A stretch of 64,000 nucleotides of DNA. Origin: Mugil cephalus. Lineage: Eukaryota; Chordata; Actinopteri; Mugiliformes; Mugilidae. Both the position numbers and the translations under genes were made by a program. The notes beneath the pieces were generated by a model. It worked only from the letters and a program-made list of their open reading frames with translations, was not told the DNA's origin and made no database searches. The number at the start of each line of letters is the position of its first letter. Position 1 is the stretch's first letter. The DNA lies in the NCBI RefSeq assembly GCF_022458985.1, contig NC_061781.1:8707501-8771500 (forward strand), written 5' to 3'. Below are positions 22,961 through 36,041 of this stretch, in pieces.

Positions 22961-25378
22961 CTATTCTCCCTGTTCACTGATCCAGTCGATAACCTTGGTG
23001 TTCACTTCATCCAACACAGAATCCTCAGACCTTCCTTTCACCGTCAGTCCATGGCTGCCTCCGTGTAGCCAGAAAACCTCAACCTGAGATTTCATTTCTT
23101 TTACCACACCGGTGAAAAGATCCTGAGCAAAGACAGACGGCAAAATCATAGCGATGCATGTCATGACATTCAACTGCCATAAACTGGATTGGACAGGACT
23201 GGACCATGTACAGGATATGTAAGATGGAATAATAATGCTCTCATATGAAATCACTTCCATGCATTCAGAACATTGAACTTTAAGAATAAATATATACAAA
23301 TGGTAGGAACCCTCTATCAACACATGCAACTGATGACTGAGTCATAGGAAAACATGTATAGTGCTTAAGTGAGACAAATAAGGAAAAGTGTTTCATGCAA
23401 CTTTCTGAGACCAACAAAACATTTGAGCACATATGAAGTAAAACATGCACAGTACTGCTGTAAAAAAAATAGCTGAGGATGTATGAATATAAATACATGG
23501 AAAATGCAGTCAATCCAGACTAAATTTCTCTCTTACCCTGTCACACATGTTGTCCTCTTTGCCTGACACAAATAGCACACGCATGTGTTCTGGCAGCATT
23601 TTGAGATCTTCACTCCGCTGGCGATGGGCGTCTGTCTGTCCCGGTGGGTGCAGGGGGAACGACAGGCATATGACACCCTGCACCGCATCCTCAGCTTCGT
23701 CGCTTAGCTGCCTGGCTAGAGCCACAGCAGAACGACATCCCATTGACCTGCCTGTGTTTAAGGAGTGTAATTTTAGTTGTAGAGAAAAGATTTTTTGGGG
23801 CATAATCTGATATTGATAGTTGTCAGTTTACCCAAAACAGAAAGCGATATTAAAAATATAAAAATTTGTCAAAACTTCCTCTACGGGATCTGACAGGCTT
23901 ACCTCCAAAATAAATGTGTCTAATTGTGAACTTCTGTAGTGACTTCAAGTAGTCCTGGGAGGAAAACATGTTGCGTGAAGCAGCTCATCAATGCACAGAA
24001 GTCATCTTCCCATGAATGAAGTGAATGAATATGCTCACCCACACAGCACGGTAGGCCTTCACCCTATAACTCAAGTTTAAACCTTTGCATGTGAATCGGA
24101 AGCAGATGATGCCTCTGGAGGCCAGACAGTGTGCCAGAGACACCAGATGTCTGAAGTTCATGTCTCCCCCAGCCCCGTGTGTGAGGATGACAGCCCTGCG
24201 AACACGGTCCAGTGAGGCAGGGACACACAAGGCGGCATCCAGAGACCTAGTACCAAACGGCACCTTCACTGCTTCCTGAAAGTCAGTTAGCATCATGAGG
24301 TGTAAACATCTCAGACCAAATCAATGATGAAACAAAAAGTTAAAGTGAAACATGCTCATTAGTTGTGCCACAACATTTCACTCTGAAGTCTAAGTTAGAC
24401 TTTAGTGATCCACGAGGGAAATACTTGGTCACAGTAGCTTAGCACATACAAACATACAAACATTCCTAATAACTGTAAATTAAAAGAAAGATAAAAGCCG
24501 GAAATACCCAATAATTTAGTAGACCAAATAAGTTACACATTTGGGTGGTGCACACCAACTATGGAAGGATAAAGGTGAACTGAAGAGTTGGAGATACAGA
24601 CATTTGTATGTATGTATCTTCATGTTGTTTGTATGTGTGTTGAGTGAAATTTTTGATTTTTTGATTTCTGATTTTTCGGGGGAATTCGACTGAAATTTTG
24701 GCGAAAGTTACAGTTGTTTACAGTGAAGCAGGAAGTGGAAAAAGGCAAAAAAAAAAAAATAAAAACTAAGTATCCATGCATTTCAATAACAGCATCGGTG
24801 CCAGCTGTGAGATGCTAGGATTTGAGTGTGAAACTCTGTCCATATCCCACCTTTTGCTACAGGTGGGGATGGAAAAACTCTTGCTGCGCACAGACTTGGA
24901 AATAAACTGCGCTCGAATGAACTCTGTGAGGAGTAATTTATTGTAGAAGAGGCAACAAAGTATCGATCCGATACTAGCCTGGGTATGGATACTATCGACA
25001 TTTAGATCGATACAACCAGCCCTACTGCGTAGGTGCCTGCGTTAACGCGGGAGCCTCTGCGTCACTTCAACGCAGAAGTATACACTGCGGGTTACACGAC
25101 AACTCTCACAAAAATAATACTAGCTTGTTTAGGTTTTACCATTCATTGATGCGTGAAGCAGCGTAGTACTGAGCTAGCTACCTGTGCACCTTCAACAAAC
25201 TTAAAGCAGTGGCTTACAGGTAATGTGAGGGTCTGTGCTATTACCGAGGAGGACTTAACTTTACCCCAAACTTTACACAAACACTCGTCTGGTTTGAGCG
25301 ATGGCTAATTCATACTCTAACTTTGGTTGACACGTTGCGGAATGTGGTCTTTCACCGTACCTCTTCAAACTTGTCCAT
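22961..25378 (-). CDS. tex30: Tex30, alpha/beta-hydrolase-fold protein, complete, 5 coding exons
   Basis: Member of the TEX30/KANSL3 branch of alpha/beta-hydrolase-like proteins; its substrate is unknown. Exons on the minus strand: 25361-25378 (MDKFEE), 24039-24275, 23903-23954, 23537-23751, 22961-23122. Total 227 codons, the same length as human TEX30. Visible fold motifs are HGAGGD (oxyanion-side loop), the GRSMG nucleophile elbow, split over the exon 3/4 junction, and a late GGSHGL His region, followed by VKGRSEDSV. Shared family blocks include FRFTCKGLN and LFVSGKED. The start in the 18-nt first exon is chosen because it splices in phase to EAVKVPFGTR. The in-frame ATG inside the intron, near 24296, lies upstream of the exon 2 acceptor and would give an odd N-terminus. 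Confidence 0.93.
24276..25360 (-). other. tex30: tex30 intron 1
   Basis: 1085-bp intron with GTACGG donor and TTTCAG acceptor. No exon or clear mobile element recognised. A TATCGAT-rich patch near 24960-25015 resembles a dispersed fish repeat but is too short to classify. Confidence 0.8.
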
Positions 25379-26440
25379 TTCATTCAGAACGTTTCTTCTC
25401 TGGTATTCACAGGATACAACCTCACTGCAAAAGAGCGACACCTAGCGTTTAGGAGTGGTCACTTCAGCTTCAGCACATCACTGTCGGGAAGGCGCAGTCC
25501 AGATACTTCATGGCTTGAGTTTTAATCTGTTATGTTATTTCACATCCACTTAACATCACTTTAAAATATAAGTATGTGTTTTGCATATGTGGAAGTACCC
25601 TGGTTTGAGTGTATAAGGTAGAAGTATACAAACAAAAAATATCTTGTCTTTAAGACTATGAATGAATGAACGCAAACAAGGGCTAGTAGCCCTTGTTTTC
25701 ATTTCATTCATTCATCTCAGTAACCACTTGTCCTCTGGAGGGTCATGGGGGACTGGAGCCTATCCCAGCTGTCATTGGCCAAGAGGCGGCAAGAGGCGGA
25801 ACAGGTCTCCAGTCTATCACAGGGCTAACACAGAGAGACAACTATTCACACTCAAAAACACCCACACCTACAGACAGTTTACAATCACCAATGAACCTAA
25901 TGACCATGTGTTTGGATGGTGGGAGGAAGCTGGAGTACCCGGAGAAAATCCATGCAGACATAGGGAGAACATGCAAACTCCACACAGAAAGGCCTTTCCT
26001 ACGAAGGATTTGAACCCAGAACCCTTTTGCCATGAGGCATCAGTGCTAACCACCATTAGTGTAAAGAGGAGAGCTTGAGTCACTCATATCGATCCATAAG
26101 GCACTATCTACACTAAACTTCATTTCTGTTAGACACCACCAAAAAAATAAAATAAATAAATATATCATGTTTGATTGATGTTTACGATTTAGGGGGCACT
26201 ATTGTTTCAGTCAGTGGACAAGTACTGATGAGCTTCAATTTGAACTTTCGTTCCTCAAATTCTATCTGGATTCTGGAAGTTAGTTTCTTCTAATACGAAC
26301 TAAGATCTGTTATTATTTCACATCCTGTTAAACATCCTTTAGTAGTATATATAGAAGTATAAATATCACCATGACTTGAGTGTATAAAATAAAAAAAGGC
26401 AAGGCAAACACAGACCACTTTTAACATAAAAACAGAATTA
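25379..26440. other. tex30 promoter side and spacer to poglut2 3' end
   Basis: About 1.1 kb separate the tex30 start from the poglut2 stop. The first 100 bp should hold the tex30 promoter; no TATA box is evident. Most of the rest is the L2-like fragment listed separately. Confidence 0.6.
25703..26055 (-). mobile_element. L2/CR1-like LINE 3' end fragment
   Basis: Same ordered blocks as at 5540: GGAGCCTATCCCAGCTG, CATTCACACT-like, CAATCACCAATGAACCTAA, GTGGGAGGAAGCTGGAGTAC, GAACATGCAAACTCCACAC and a terminal GATTTGAACCC. Confidence 0.85.
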
Positions 26441-26446
26441 TTTATT
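26441..26446 (-). terminator. poglut2: polyadenylation signal AATAAA for poglut2
   Basis: AATAAA on the minus strand 83 bp past the poglut2 stop codon. Confidence 0.6.
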
Positions 26447-26528
26447 AAAAAAGATATTCACCAGTCATACAATAAATTCACACTTTGAAAAATTATTTGG
26501 CAATACATCAGTTATGAATGACGACCCT

Positions 26529-26546
26529 TCAGAGTTCATCCTTTTC
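26529..26546 (-). CDS. poglut2: poglut2 last coding exon: 18 nt encoding EKDEL and stop
   Basis: TTTTTTTCAG acceptor followed by GAA AAG GAT GAA CTC TGA. The whole ER-retrieval signal sits on this exon, separated by a 1235-bp intron from the preceding one. Confidence 0.9.
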   Translation of the reverse strand, partial: EKDEL

Positions 26547-29500
26547 CTGAAAAAAATAAACAAAAAATCCTCATGTTACAATCTGAAATAGAGATGTCAC
26601 TAGATCACGACTACATCACATCTGAGGGGGAGAAGTCAAATTATAAGTGAGGTTATGTAGTAAAGAAATCGCTTTCTCTCATCTTCTATAACTGCTTGTC
26701 CTCTAGAGGGTCACGGGGGGTGTTGTTGTCTATCCCAGCTTTCATTGGGCGAGAGACGGGGTACACCCTGGACTGGTCACCAGTCTATCTCAGTTGTAAA
26801 GAAATCTATGCCACCGATTATTAAAACGTTGACATAAGCAGCACTTTATTGTCAGTGTTCCCACAATGAAAACATGTCATTTTTATGCTAAGTTTAAATG
26901 TTTAAAGCAGGAGCATCGGCACCTAGTATACACCAGAGGGAGCCACACACTAGAGTTGAACAGGGGTCTGTTATAGTATTTTTCCCTTTTATTGCTATTG
27001 CCAAGGAAAAGCATCTCAAAAAAACAAATTAATGGACTAATTTATAAGCTCTTGTTGTCTGCTCGTCAAAAGATTTACTTACAGGAAGTCTATATGTAAT
27101 AGCGTCTTAACTGTCAAAATTTAAACGTGTACAAAAACTCTATAATTGTTTACAGAGATCCATTTAATCATTTAATCCAGTACAGACTTTTAACTGAACA
27201 CTTTGTGACATGTCTTATGTCACATCAAATGAATAATGGCTGCTTCAGTTACACTAACGTGATATACACACTGTCAAAATGGAAAATTACATTTATATTT
27301 TAACTTGTCATATCTGCATTGGTCATGTGACCTTATAGCCCACACAACTTTCATAACAAGAATGTCACGAGTACATCCTAAGTTCACTAAAAGTTCAGGA
27401 AAAGCTATTTAGATGCAATCGCTGACATTTCCTGATCTGAATTTTAAGTGCCACCACGCAAATGCTTTTTTCCCATCCTTCTTGCCTCCTTCTTGTGGGA
27501 AATAACACGTTTTACACCGGCCCCACACGTACCAGCATGAAACCAACATGACATGGACTATAAAATGTTGTCACGCCACATTCGGTTTGACAGCACTCTG
27601 CGCGTCTCCTTTTACGCAGATATTTGCAAATCAACCAACACAAGTGATCACTGGGTCTGAATCATTTCTTACTTCTCGACAACCCTCACTTTTGAGTTTT
27701 TCCCACGACACGAGCTGGGATAAATGAGTACAAGATAGAGGGTTAGTGGGTATTCTACTGCAAGTCGGCGGTGTTCCTTACCCTGGTCCTGTGACAGGAG
27801 CATGGAAACAGGTCATCAGTTGGCTGTGGTACAAGCTCCATGCCCTCACGAACCTTAGGCTCCGTGACCTGGAGTTTGGCATACTCCTACAAAAAGAACA
27901 TTGACCGTACGAGTTAAATATAAGGACAAGTGTCTCCTCAAAACAACTGTCATTAAAACAAATCCTCAAACCACTTTACCCTGATAAATAAAATAATCAT
28001 TTTTGCACCACCTTGACTGTTTTATCATATTACTGTAATTACCTCGTAAAGTTTGTAGTAGTAACAAAATATCTTGTCTCCCATAAGATGATTGCGGGCA
28101 AACTGCTGACCTGCAAAGGCAATTTTCTTTGCCTGAAAGACAGCACGGAACAAAGTAATTTGTGGTTATTTAAGGATGAAGGCAGGGTATCATGTACAGC
28201 ACATCTTCATCACCTCTTCATCATGATCACGAGCCCACTGGATCTTTTCCAGCAGGTCTCCCAGGTCCGCCCTTATAGGGATGTAGTGTTCCCACGGCCG
28301 AAGCTCATTGTAGAAGTGCTCGTAGTAGCCAGAATCCTGCTTCATTACCACACTGTCTCCTGCCAACAGGTAAGGCAGTCGATACGCTGCTACGGTGCCG
28401 TCGATGTTTATTTGGTACTTGTACTGGGGGCGGACAAAGAACAGAAATGAAAATAAGAAATAATCGACTGATTGTGTGCTGGATGATTTCCTGTCTTCAT
28501 TAAAAAAAAACGAGTTCTGCTTCTTACTGAATGTTGTCACATCAGCAATTTTGCACTTTTACAATCAGGCTTTTTCTAAAACACACACAAACAAAAAACC
28601 TGCACTCTCACCTTGAAAAAGTCAAAGAAGGAGACGTGTTTGACCAGCGGCCCGTAGAGGCTCTCGTCATGTTTGAAGAAGAAGAAGTTGGTGAAAGCAG
28701 CGTCTATTAGGTCGGGGTGAGCCCTGGAGAGCTTGACCAGCTCCAGACGCTCCTGACGACTGTCCCGGCCCCTCCAGAAAGCCGTGGCGTTCTTCTCCGG
28801 CCACGCCGGCCCCGTGTTGGCCTGAACCGACATCATGTCCAGGCTCACCCTGTTGATTGGACAAATAGTTTCTTTGCAACTAGGAGCCTTTGGATACCAA
28901 AATATGGATACTAAACTGTTCATACTTCATAAAAATGCAGTGACACTTAACCTCAAGTTCTCGGTTTAGTCCAGCGCAAACTCGGTGATACTTAGCATGT
29001 GCAATAGTTGTGTTACGAATACAGGACTGTACCTTCCCATGGTCTCGAGGACAGACTCGGTCAGGTCATAAGTGGGCATGACGATATCTCTGGTGTTGTT
29101 AGAGCCACACCAGGAAAAGATGGGGTGAATCTTCTCTGAGGGTTTTCTCTTCTCCAACGGCCAGTCGCCCAGATTAACGAAAAACTCCGTATCAGGGAGC
29201 TGCACCTGGATACACAAACACACCATCACAGAGACGGTCATGAATAATACTCTTCTGACAACGAAAACAGGAGCGCTCTCATTAAAATAGGACACTAATA
29301 GTAGGTGATAACAGAGGAGGCCTTGATGCACACTCCAACTTTCATATTGTGTGCATGTTTTGTATGATTGAAGAATAATTACGGAAAATCATCATCTCGC
29401 TGAATGAATAGATGCAGTATTAAAGTGATACATTCTGAAAAGCATCATTCAAGGTTGGCGAGTTAAACATGGAAAACATTTTGACAGGCAGTGTAAGAGG

Positions 29501-32500
29501 AGTTCACCTTCCTGGTGAGTGACAAGAGGATGGCATCCATGAAGATCCTGAACCCAACATGTTCTCCAAATGTTTTCACATAGACCTAGAGAGAATAAAG
29601 AGAAGGTAATAACACAACCGAAGCTATTTAGCATGAACACACGGACACAGCTTTCCTGCAGCGGAGCGTGGCCTCGTGAAAGGCGGGTGAAGACAGCAAA
29701 GGTTTCAATCGAGATTACTTTCAGGTAATGGTTTTCACATTAACATGCGTTGTACAAATGGATGCGTTCACTGTCCCCACTTTCAGGTGGGCAAAAGCAG
29801 AGTTAATGAGCGACTGACAGGTGGAACGCTTTCGTATGGGTTGCTCACACATGAAAGGACAGCTTTTATTTCAGTCTTTTAATCTACTGAGAAATGCAAC
29901 GATGAGATTGTTGCATTCAGTGATACTTGGATACCTTCTGTTTAATTTTAGGAAAGATCGACATTTAGGAATAATCTACACCACAGGAAGGCCAGGACAC
30001 CCAGAGGAAAACTTGCATTTGTGTTGATTGCATTGATTATAAAAAGCAGTTTACTGTAAGAGACGTTTATTACATTAAAGAAGGATCAGGTCTTAATGAC
30101 CACATACATTAGTTTGACCAATGTGCCTGCTTATAACTAATTAAAAGGTAAAGAAAGTGAAATTATATACAGTGACACAGTCTGCAGTATTATCAAGATT
30201 TAGGGTTGACATCAAATACTATGTGGGTGTGTCGTCTTGATGAGAGGTGGAAGGAGCAATGGAGTCACATGCAACTGGAAGCGTTTAATTTATTCACTAT
30301 TTGACCATAAAGTAGGACATTTGGAATCGTATATCAGCGTTACTGAATGCTCTTTGAAGGTTATTTCTGATGTGCAGTTATGAGGTGATTCTTGGTTGTG
30401 GTAGGTAGGTCACTGCCCAGTGGAATATGGCCCTGCATCAAGTAACCTACAACGATGGCCCAAATGTGCTAATCCAGTTAAATTAACCTAGTCAGTCACA
30501 GGACCTGAGCATTTTACACACTAAAGATTAGTTTGAGGACAGAGAAGCAAAAATGAAGGCTGTTGGCTGTGTCGATACTAAAGGGGACTCAATATTAAAA
30601 TATTGTGCGAGATGACAAAATACATGTGCATACAGTCTAAAGCCAAAATCCTGTCTTTATTTTTGTGTCACTGTTGGTTTTGGATTGCAAAACCCTTAAA
30701 AGGACAACAATATTCCATTTCACTCCACTGATAACACACTTTTGCAGGGAACTGTTTAAGATCCAGTGGGACAGTAAACCACCGAGGAATGACCAGGTAA
30801 CACTAGCACTGTGTGAACAGAGGCGCTTTAGAGATCGTATCACTGTTACAGCACTATGGATTGACGTCCACAGAGGTATTTTGAGAAGATGGTAGCCTTG
30901 AACACCTGGCTGACACACTGCTCTTACAGATGTGTCACATGGCTGCAGGCGCTACTGACTGACGTTACTTTACTGCTTGGCCCTAATTACTTGAGTCTAG
31001 GGAAATACCTTTGTTTATTACTATACTGCCCTTTGGTTATGGCTGAATTTTAAAGAGAAAACTGGCGTGTTTTTGTCAAACACAGGCACTGTTTGGGAAA
31101 AGGCAAAGTTGGGCGTCTTTACTGCTGTTTTAACAACAGGTGAACCTCAGTTTGCCAAAAATAAAATATGTCACCCCTCACCACTATCCAAAGCCTAGAC
31201 CTAAATCCAACCAAGTCAATAGTGGCCTGTCGTGAATGTCTCTGGCCCAGCCACGGGTGATATCATTCAGTGAGCCAGAGGGAAATGTGACACAAGGAAC
31301 GACTGTAATAAAGCAAGAGGGCACATACAGAGGGTATGAATATCATTTACATATAATAATTCTCACTACAAATTACTAACGTCATTCTTGGTCTTTCTTT
31401 GTCAGACGAGTACCTTATTGTCTTTCACAGTGTAGTGGCAGAGGCTCTGCCGCTGTCCAAAGCGCTGTGGGATCTCCTGTGCATTGCGATCTGGGTCGAC
31501 ACTGCTGTAAAGGGACAGGTCCCTCTCTATCTGGGGGAAGGACGGAGGACAGTGCATGTGGGCCTCCCACACAGAACCACTTGGTTGAGGACAGTCGCAG
31601 CCTTCATGATAAACTGGACCTGCAGAGTATAAACACATACTCATAGATATTGCTCTTCCACCTGCATTAAAAATGTTCACCAGTGACATATGTGGTTAAG
31701 TACACGCCCTCGTGTTCTCCCATCCCAGGACACACTTCTGATTTCTATCGTACCTTTAAGAATGAACGGTGACTTTGCAACGTGCTTGTTTTTGAGCAGA
31801 ACGTGGACGTGGAGCTCTGTATAGGTGGCGTACATCCTGTAGCGAACCAGGAACGACCCATCCTGTCTGTCCAGGACCTGAATCCAAATCCTGGTGAACT
31901 GCTCCACTGGAGACACGATCTTCACTTCGAACGTCTTCTCTCCGGGCGACGCTGTTAAACTGAGAGAGGGGGGGAAATACACCGCGGTTAAGAGTGAACT
32001 CGGACAGTGTCACGGGTGTAACATCAAATATGAGACACAGTTTATAAGCGGTAGTAGATCGGGAGGTAGAGCAGTCGTCCGGTTGGTGGTTCTGTCGTGT
32101 TCCTGTTGTGTCCTTGGGCAAGACACTTAACCCACCTTGCTCCCAGTGTGAAGATTGCGAGTGATTGATGTTTGGTGGTGGTCAGAGAGGCTGTAGGCGC
32201 GGATTAGCAGCCATGCTTCTGTCAGCCTGCCCCAGGGCAGCTGTGACTATCGAGGTAGTTTGCCACCGCTAGAGAGTGACTGTGTGAGCGAATGAATAAT
32301 GCATTCAATTGTAACGCACTTGAGTGTCTATGGTAAGGTGCTATATAAAACCAGGGAATTATTAGCATTATTATTTTAAGCCAAGTGCAGATATTTTTTC
32401 TCTACCTAGAATAGAACAGTATACTGCCCCTTTGCATGTTATGTCTTAAACTGATATTAGCAATAAATTGGATCTGATTTGAATACGCAATCTAGTATCA

Positions 32501-34045
32501 GGTGACTTTAACTTTTTTCAGTTAGAAGAAATAAAATCATCTATATGGTTTATTTAACACTGTTGGTGTCAGTTTGGTTCTGCTTCTACTCTTCGAAACA
32601 AAAAAACACTATTTTGCTGTAGATGTTCCTGTTTACCTCATCTGCATGTGAATGATGCATTCTTAAAATCTGATCACAGTATCACTGAATACAACAACTT
32701 GTAAATTAAAAGTGTGTTACTGATATGATTTTTGTGGTTTCTTACAACAGACACTGAGCCATTGTGCCCATTCTGTATAAGCAGACAACAATGTTGTTTT
32801 GTTTTGTTTTTTTGTACTGGGTATGAATGGGCTCGAGCATGTGTGAAAGTGATATCCACCGAGTGACTACACAGAGAATAGGACACCTTCAGTGGGCCCA
32901 CGCGGCTCTTTGATGAAACAGGTCACAGAAGTTTGTCTGACAACTTATTACCGGAGGCGCAAACTTTCATGTCTGCTCTAGTTTTGACATATCAGCTACC
33001 ACACAACACAACACGTGGTGGATGGATTGATTACGCTGCTCTTTCTTTGTAGTAACAGGTCTGCAATGACAACATCCCGTGTCAATAAAATTAGACTTTA
33101 CACTCACTTTATTAGGTACACTGGTGAAAAGAAGTGAAGTAGTGTAATAGTCCTGCACTAGATCGTGTTGCTGTTTATGTTGAAATGGTGGTAATTCAAC
33201 TGGATGATCATTTTGAAGGATGTGGTGCTGTTTAACTTGATTGAATTTAACACTTAAGTGTTTCTCTGTTATTTAGTCAAGCCCAACAGATGAGGTACAA
33301 GATGAAAACACAACAACTCTCTCATTTATTTATATTATATAATATATAGATATTTAAACCATATACTTCATACTATATCCTCCATGAAGCTAAGATTTAG
33401 TGCAGGGCTGCTGTATTAGAATTCACTAGTTTGTACCATTGACTGTTAAACCATAGATAGACTGTATCTGTACAGCCTTTAGACCAAGAAACTACAATGA
33501 ATACATTGAAGATATTCTTAACAAGCACACTTCTTGACATGAATACACGTTCTATGATACGTATCACATTTTCTTAGCAAAACACTGAAACCTTAAAGGG
33601 AGCTTCACAGTAGTTTTTTTTTCCACAACAACACCCGTTGTAGCTTCAGTATAAAATAAACCACGTAACACATTGTCATTTTAATTCAGTTTCAACATGC
33701 TCTAACAGAGCTTTAACGAGTCAAGATGCTACTATGTTAGCAGCTTAGCATGCTATTTAAATAAATGTTACAGGTTGTAGCAACTTCAACCCGTAGCCAC
33801 TAGTGCGCAGGCGCCGCAGCAGCCCAGGCCTGTTACTTAGTTACTTACTTTTTCCCTGAGCTGTCCACAGCCTGTATGTAGAAAAATCGAGCTGGAAGCA
33901 CAATGCTCGCCTCCAGTCCAGGTCCCCATATCAAAGTTTTATCTGCACTGGGCGCAGAGGCTGCCTGAACCCCCGGGAGTTCGTGTCTGAACACGTCCCG
34001 ACAGAAGAGCAGCAAAGACAGCCGCAGAAACAGTCCAGGAGACAT
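26529..34045 (-). CDS. poglut2: Protein O-glucosyltransferase 2 (KDEL motif-containing 1), complete, 10 coding exons
   Basis: ER-lumen glycosyltransferase (GT90/CAP10 family) that adds O-glucose to EGF-like repeats of proteins such as Notch and fibrillins. Exons on the minus strand: 33849-34045, 31754-31959, 31414-31619, 29508-29585, 29033-29205, 28612-28849, 28214-28423, 28043-28132, 27782-27886, 26529-26546. Total 506 codons (human about 502). Residues 1 to about 28 are a hydrophobic signal segment. A filamin-type immunoglobulin domain follows ([20 protein letters not shown] to KSPFILKG), then the catalytic domain with [35 protein letters not shown] and [18 protein letters not shown]. The C-terminus is CSCHRTR then EKDEL. 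A new NLT sequon spans the exon 1/2 junction. In human, TEX30 and POGLUT2 are also neighbours. All splice phases agree. Confidence 0.96.
26547..27781 (-). other. poglut2: poglut2 last intron
   Basis: 1235 bp with GTAAGG donor and pyrimidine-rich acceptor. It contains a partial L2-like fragment at 26675-26803. Confidence 0.85.
26675..26803 (-). mobile_element. short L2-like LINE 3' end fragment
   Basis: Carries CTCTAGAGGGTCACGGGGGG, TATCCCAGCTTTCATTGGG, GGGGTACACCCTGGACTGG and CACCAGTCTATC; truncated compared with the 25703 copy. Confidence 0.8.
29586..31413 (-). other. poglut2: poglut2 intron 3
   Basis: 1828 bp between the exon ending KDNK and the one starting [10 protein letters not shown] see no exon or named repeat in it. 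Confidence 0.85.
31960..33848 (-). other. poglut2: poglut2 intron 1
   Basis: 1889 bp with GTAAGT donor and CTCTCTCAG acceptor. It contains the SINE/LINE-tail-like repeat at 32049-32360 and a short fragment of another dispersed repeat near 33103-33126. Confidence 0.85.
32049..32360 (+). repeat. dispersed fish repeat (SINE or LINE tail-like)
   Basis: Contains GTGTCCTTGGGCAAGACACTT and ends with CACTTGAGTGTCTA...GTGCTATATAAAACCAGG, the order of a common fish retroposon tail. Family not determined. Confidence 0.6.
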
Positions 34046-34440
34046 AATTGACACTTGTCCAACGTTAACCGCCCTCTCCTCACAGAAGTCCGCAGCGCAG
34101 ACATGCCATTGATGCTTTAACAGTGTCCAGATCACCACAGGATGAACAGAAGTGGAGTTTTAACGCATTTTTCCCCGTTTCCATTTGGAGTTACACGCGT
34201 GGCATTGCCAGTGTGTGGTTACGACAAGCGCATGATGTTTTATGTCCCTTACGCGTCCGCTGGTGTCGTTACTGCCCGAGACCGTCTGCCGTTAGCTAGT
34301 GAAATGAACGGGTTGATGTATGAAGGCGGGGCAGGGCGGGATGAGAACGGGCCACGGAGAGATCTGATTGGCTGCGGCGCGACCGAGACTCCAAATGTGA
34401 TTGGATGGAAACACGGAAGTAAAACTTTGTGGTAGTGAAG
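34046..34440 (-). promoter_or_regulatory. poglut2: poglut2 5' UTR and promoter
   Basis: GC-rich compared with its surroundings. ATTGG appears at about 34367 and 34402 on the plus strand, so CCAAT boxes face poglut2 on the minus strand about 320-360 bp above the ATG. No TATA box is obvious. Confidence 0.5.
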
Positions 34441-36035
34441 CTCATAGTGCAAGGGAAGAGATTGTGGATGTGGATGATGTTTTTATAGGTTTATGTAGTG
34501 TCTGTTTTTTTGAGAAACATTCGAAGACAATTTAATCCTAAAAAACACATATGTCAAAAACGAGACTCAATATGTCTTTTCTCACAGATTAACGTCTTCC
34601 TTGGAAAATGAAGTATTCATACACTTTCCTAAAGCAACAAATTGCAAAAAGAATCAATATAAGCAGCAATGCAGTAAAAGAGGAACTTAGTCATGGACAA
34701 ATAAGCAATGCAGAAGGTGGAGTAAATGAGTTAATGTTTTGTATGCAGTTTTAATTACTGTACAGCAACTTGTTCAGATAGACCTAAATTGAACAAATGT
34801 TTTATATCAGCCACAGACTGTTTGCTCATGAAATCAAATAGCTAGGCTGAAGAACAAGCTTTCTCATTGAATTACTGTAATCTAGAAGTTGAATTAAACT
34901 GAAATGCTCAAATTGCAGATCAAAGTAATGTAATTAATTACATTTTCTCACCCTTCTGAGGGTGTCCCGTGATGTCTGGTAACACAATGTTGAACCGTTG
35001 ACGTTTCATTATCATCCACTCCACACCTGATCCCTAGTCCACCTAGCTGTCCACATCATGTGCATCTGCTCGAACCAAGGCAAATGGTGGAGTCTGATGA
35101 CTTGACTGCCCACGACGTTACTCCAGCACCAGCAAATCTCAAGAAACCCAATCAGGCCGCAACATTCAGGTGACATCATCTACTAATGTTATCACCATTA
35201 GCATGAGATTAGACAGGCTGTTCCAAGAGCAGCCCCACACAGGACTGTGTAGGTAACGTTAGCTAACTATCTGTATCTAACTATGGACAAGAAGGTAAAG
35301 TGGCACAATGCTGTGTGTAATGTCACAAATTAAACACAGTAATAAATACCATATATCAGAAGGAAATGCAGTATGTTACATAATGGTCTTTGGCTGGTAG
35401 TGTGAGTAGCTTTTAGATTATATTGTATGGTGTATTGACCACAGCCAGCCTGCAGGAATCTGTTTCAAGTACGTGACTGCATGAGCACATACTTTTTACT
35501 TGTACTTTCACTTTTGATTCTTAAGTACATTATAATTAATTGTACTTTTGATACCTAAGTAAATACCAAGTAAGTTAAGACTTTTACTGAAGTAATACTC
35601 TAATAGATGATTTTCACTTTTACCAAAGTCATTTTCTCATAAGATATCTTTGCTTTTAAAGTATGACTTTTGAGGACTTTATACAACACTGTACATGTCT
35701 AAGTAACATGCATGTGAATTCCAGGTCCAAAAGTTTCCCAGCAAAACACAGTATGGTCACAAGATGGTCAATGTTATTCACTGCTCCTGTCAGTGGTTTT
35801 AATGTTATGGCTGATCTGTGTAGAAACATAATTCACAGACACACTATTTCAAAGTATTCACTTCTTGTTCAATATTATTTTCAGCTTGCACTGAAAACAG
35901 GCAGTCGCTGTAATAACTGTCACACCCTGCAACGTTTTCATGGCTGATCAATGGAAGGAAGCTTCATCTTTTGCAATTCAGCAATTGATCCTGGTAAAGT
36001 GAAACAGAGCTCTCGGCCGTGTACATCAATCAATG

Positions 36036-36041
36036 TTTATT
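36036..36041 (-). terminator. stxbp5l: candidate polyadenylation signal for stxbp5l
   Basis: AATAAA on the minus strand about 2.7 kb past the stop; a second one lies at 36351-36356. Long 3' UTRs are usual for neuronal genes, but nothing in the sequence decides which is used. Confidence 0.3.

Noticed and set aside
29821..30027. Plus-strand frame in poglut2 intron 3
   Set aside because: Short, AT-rich, no conserved motif.
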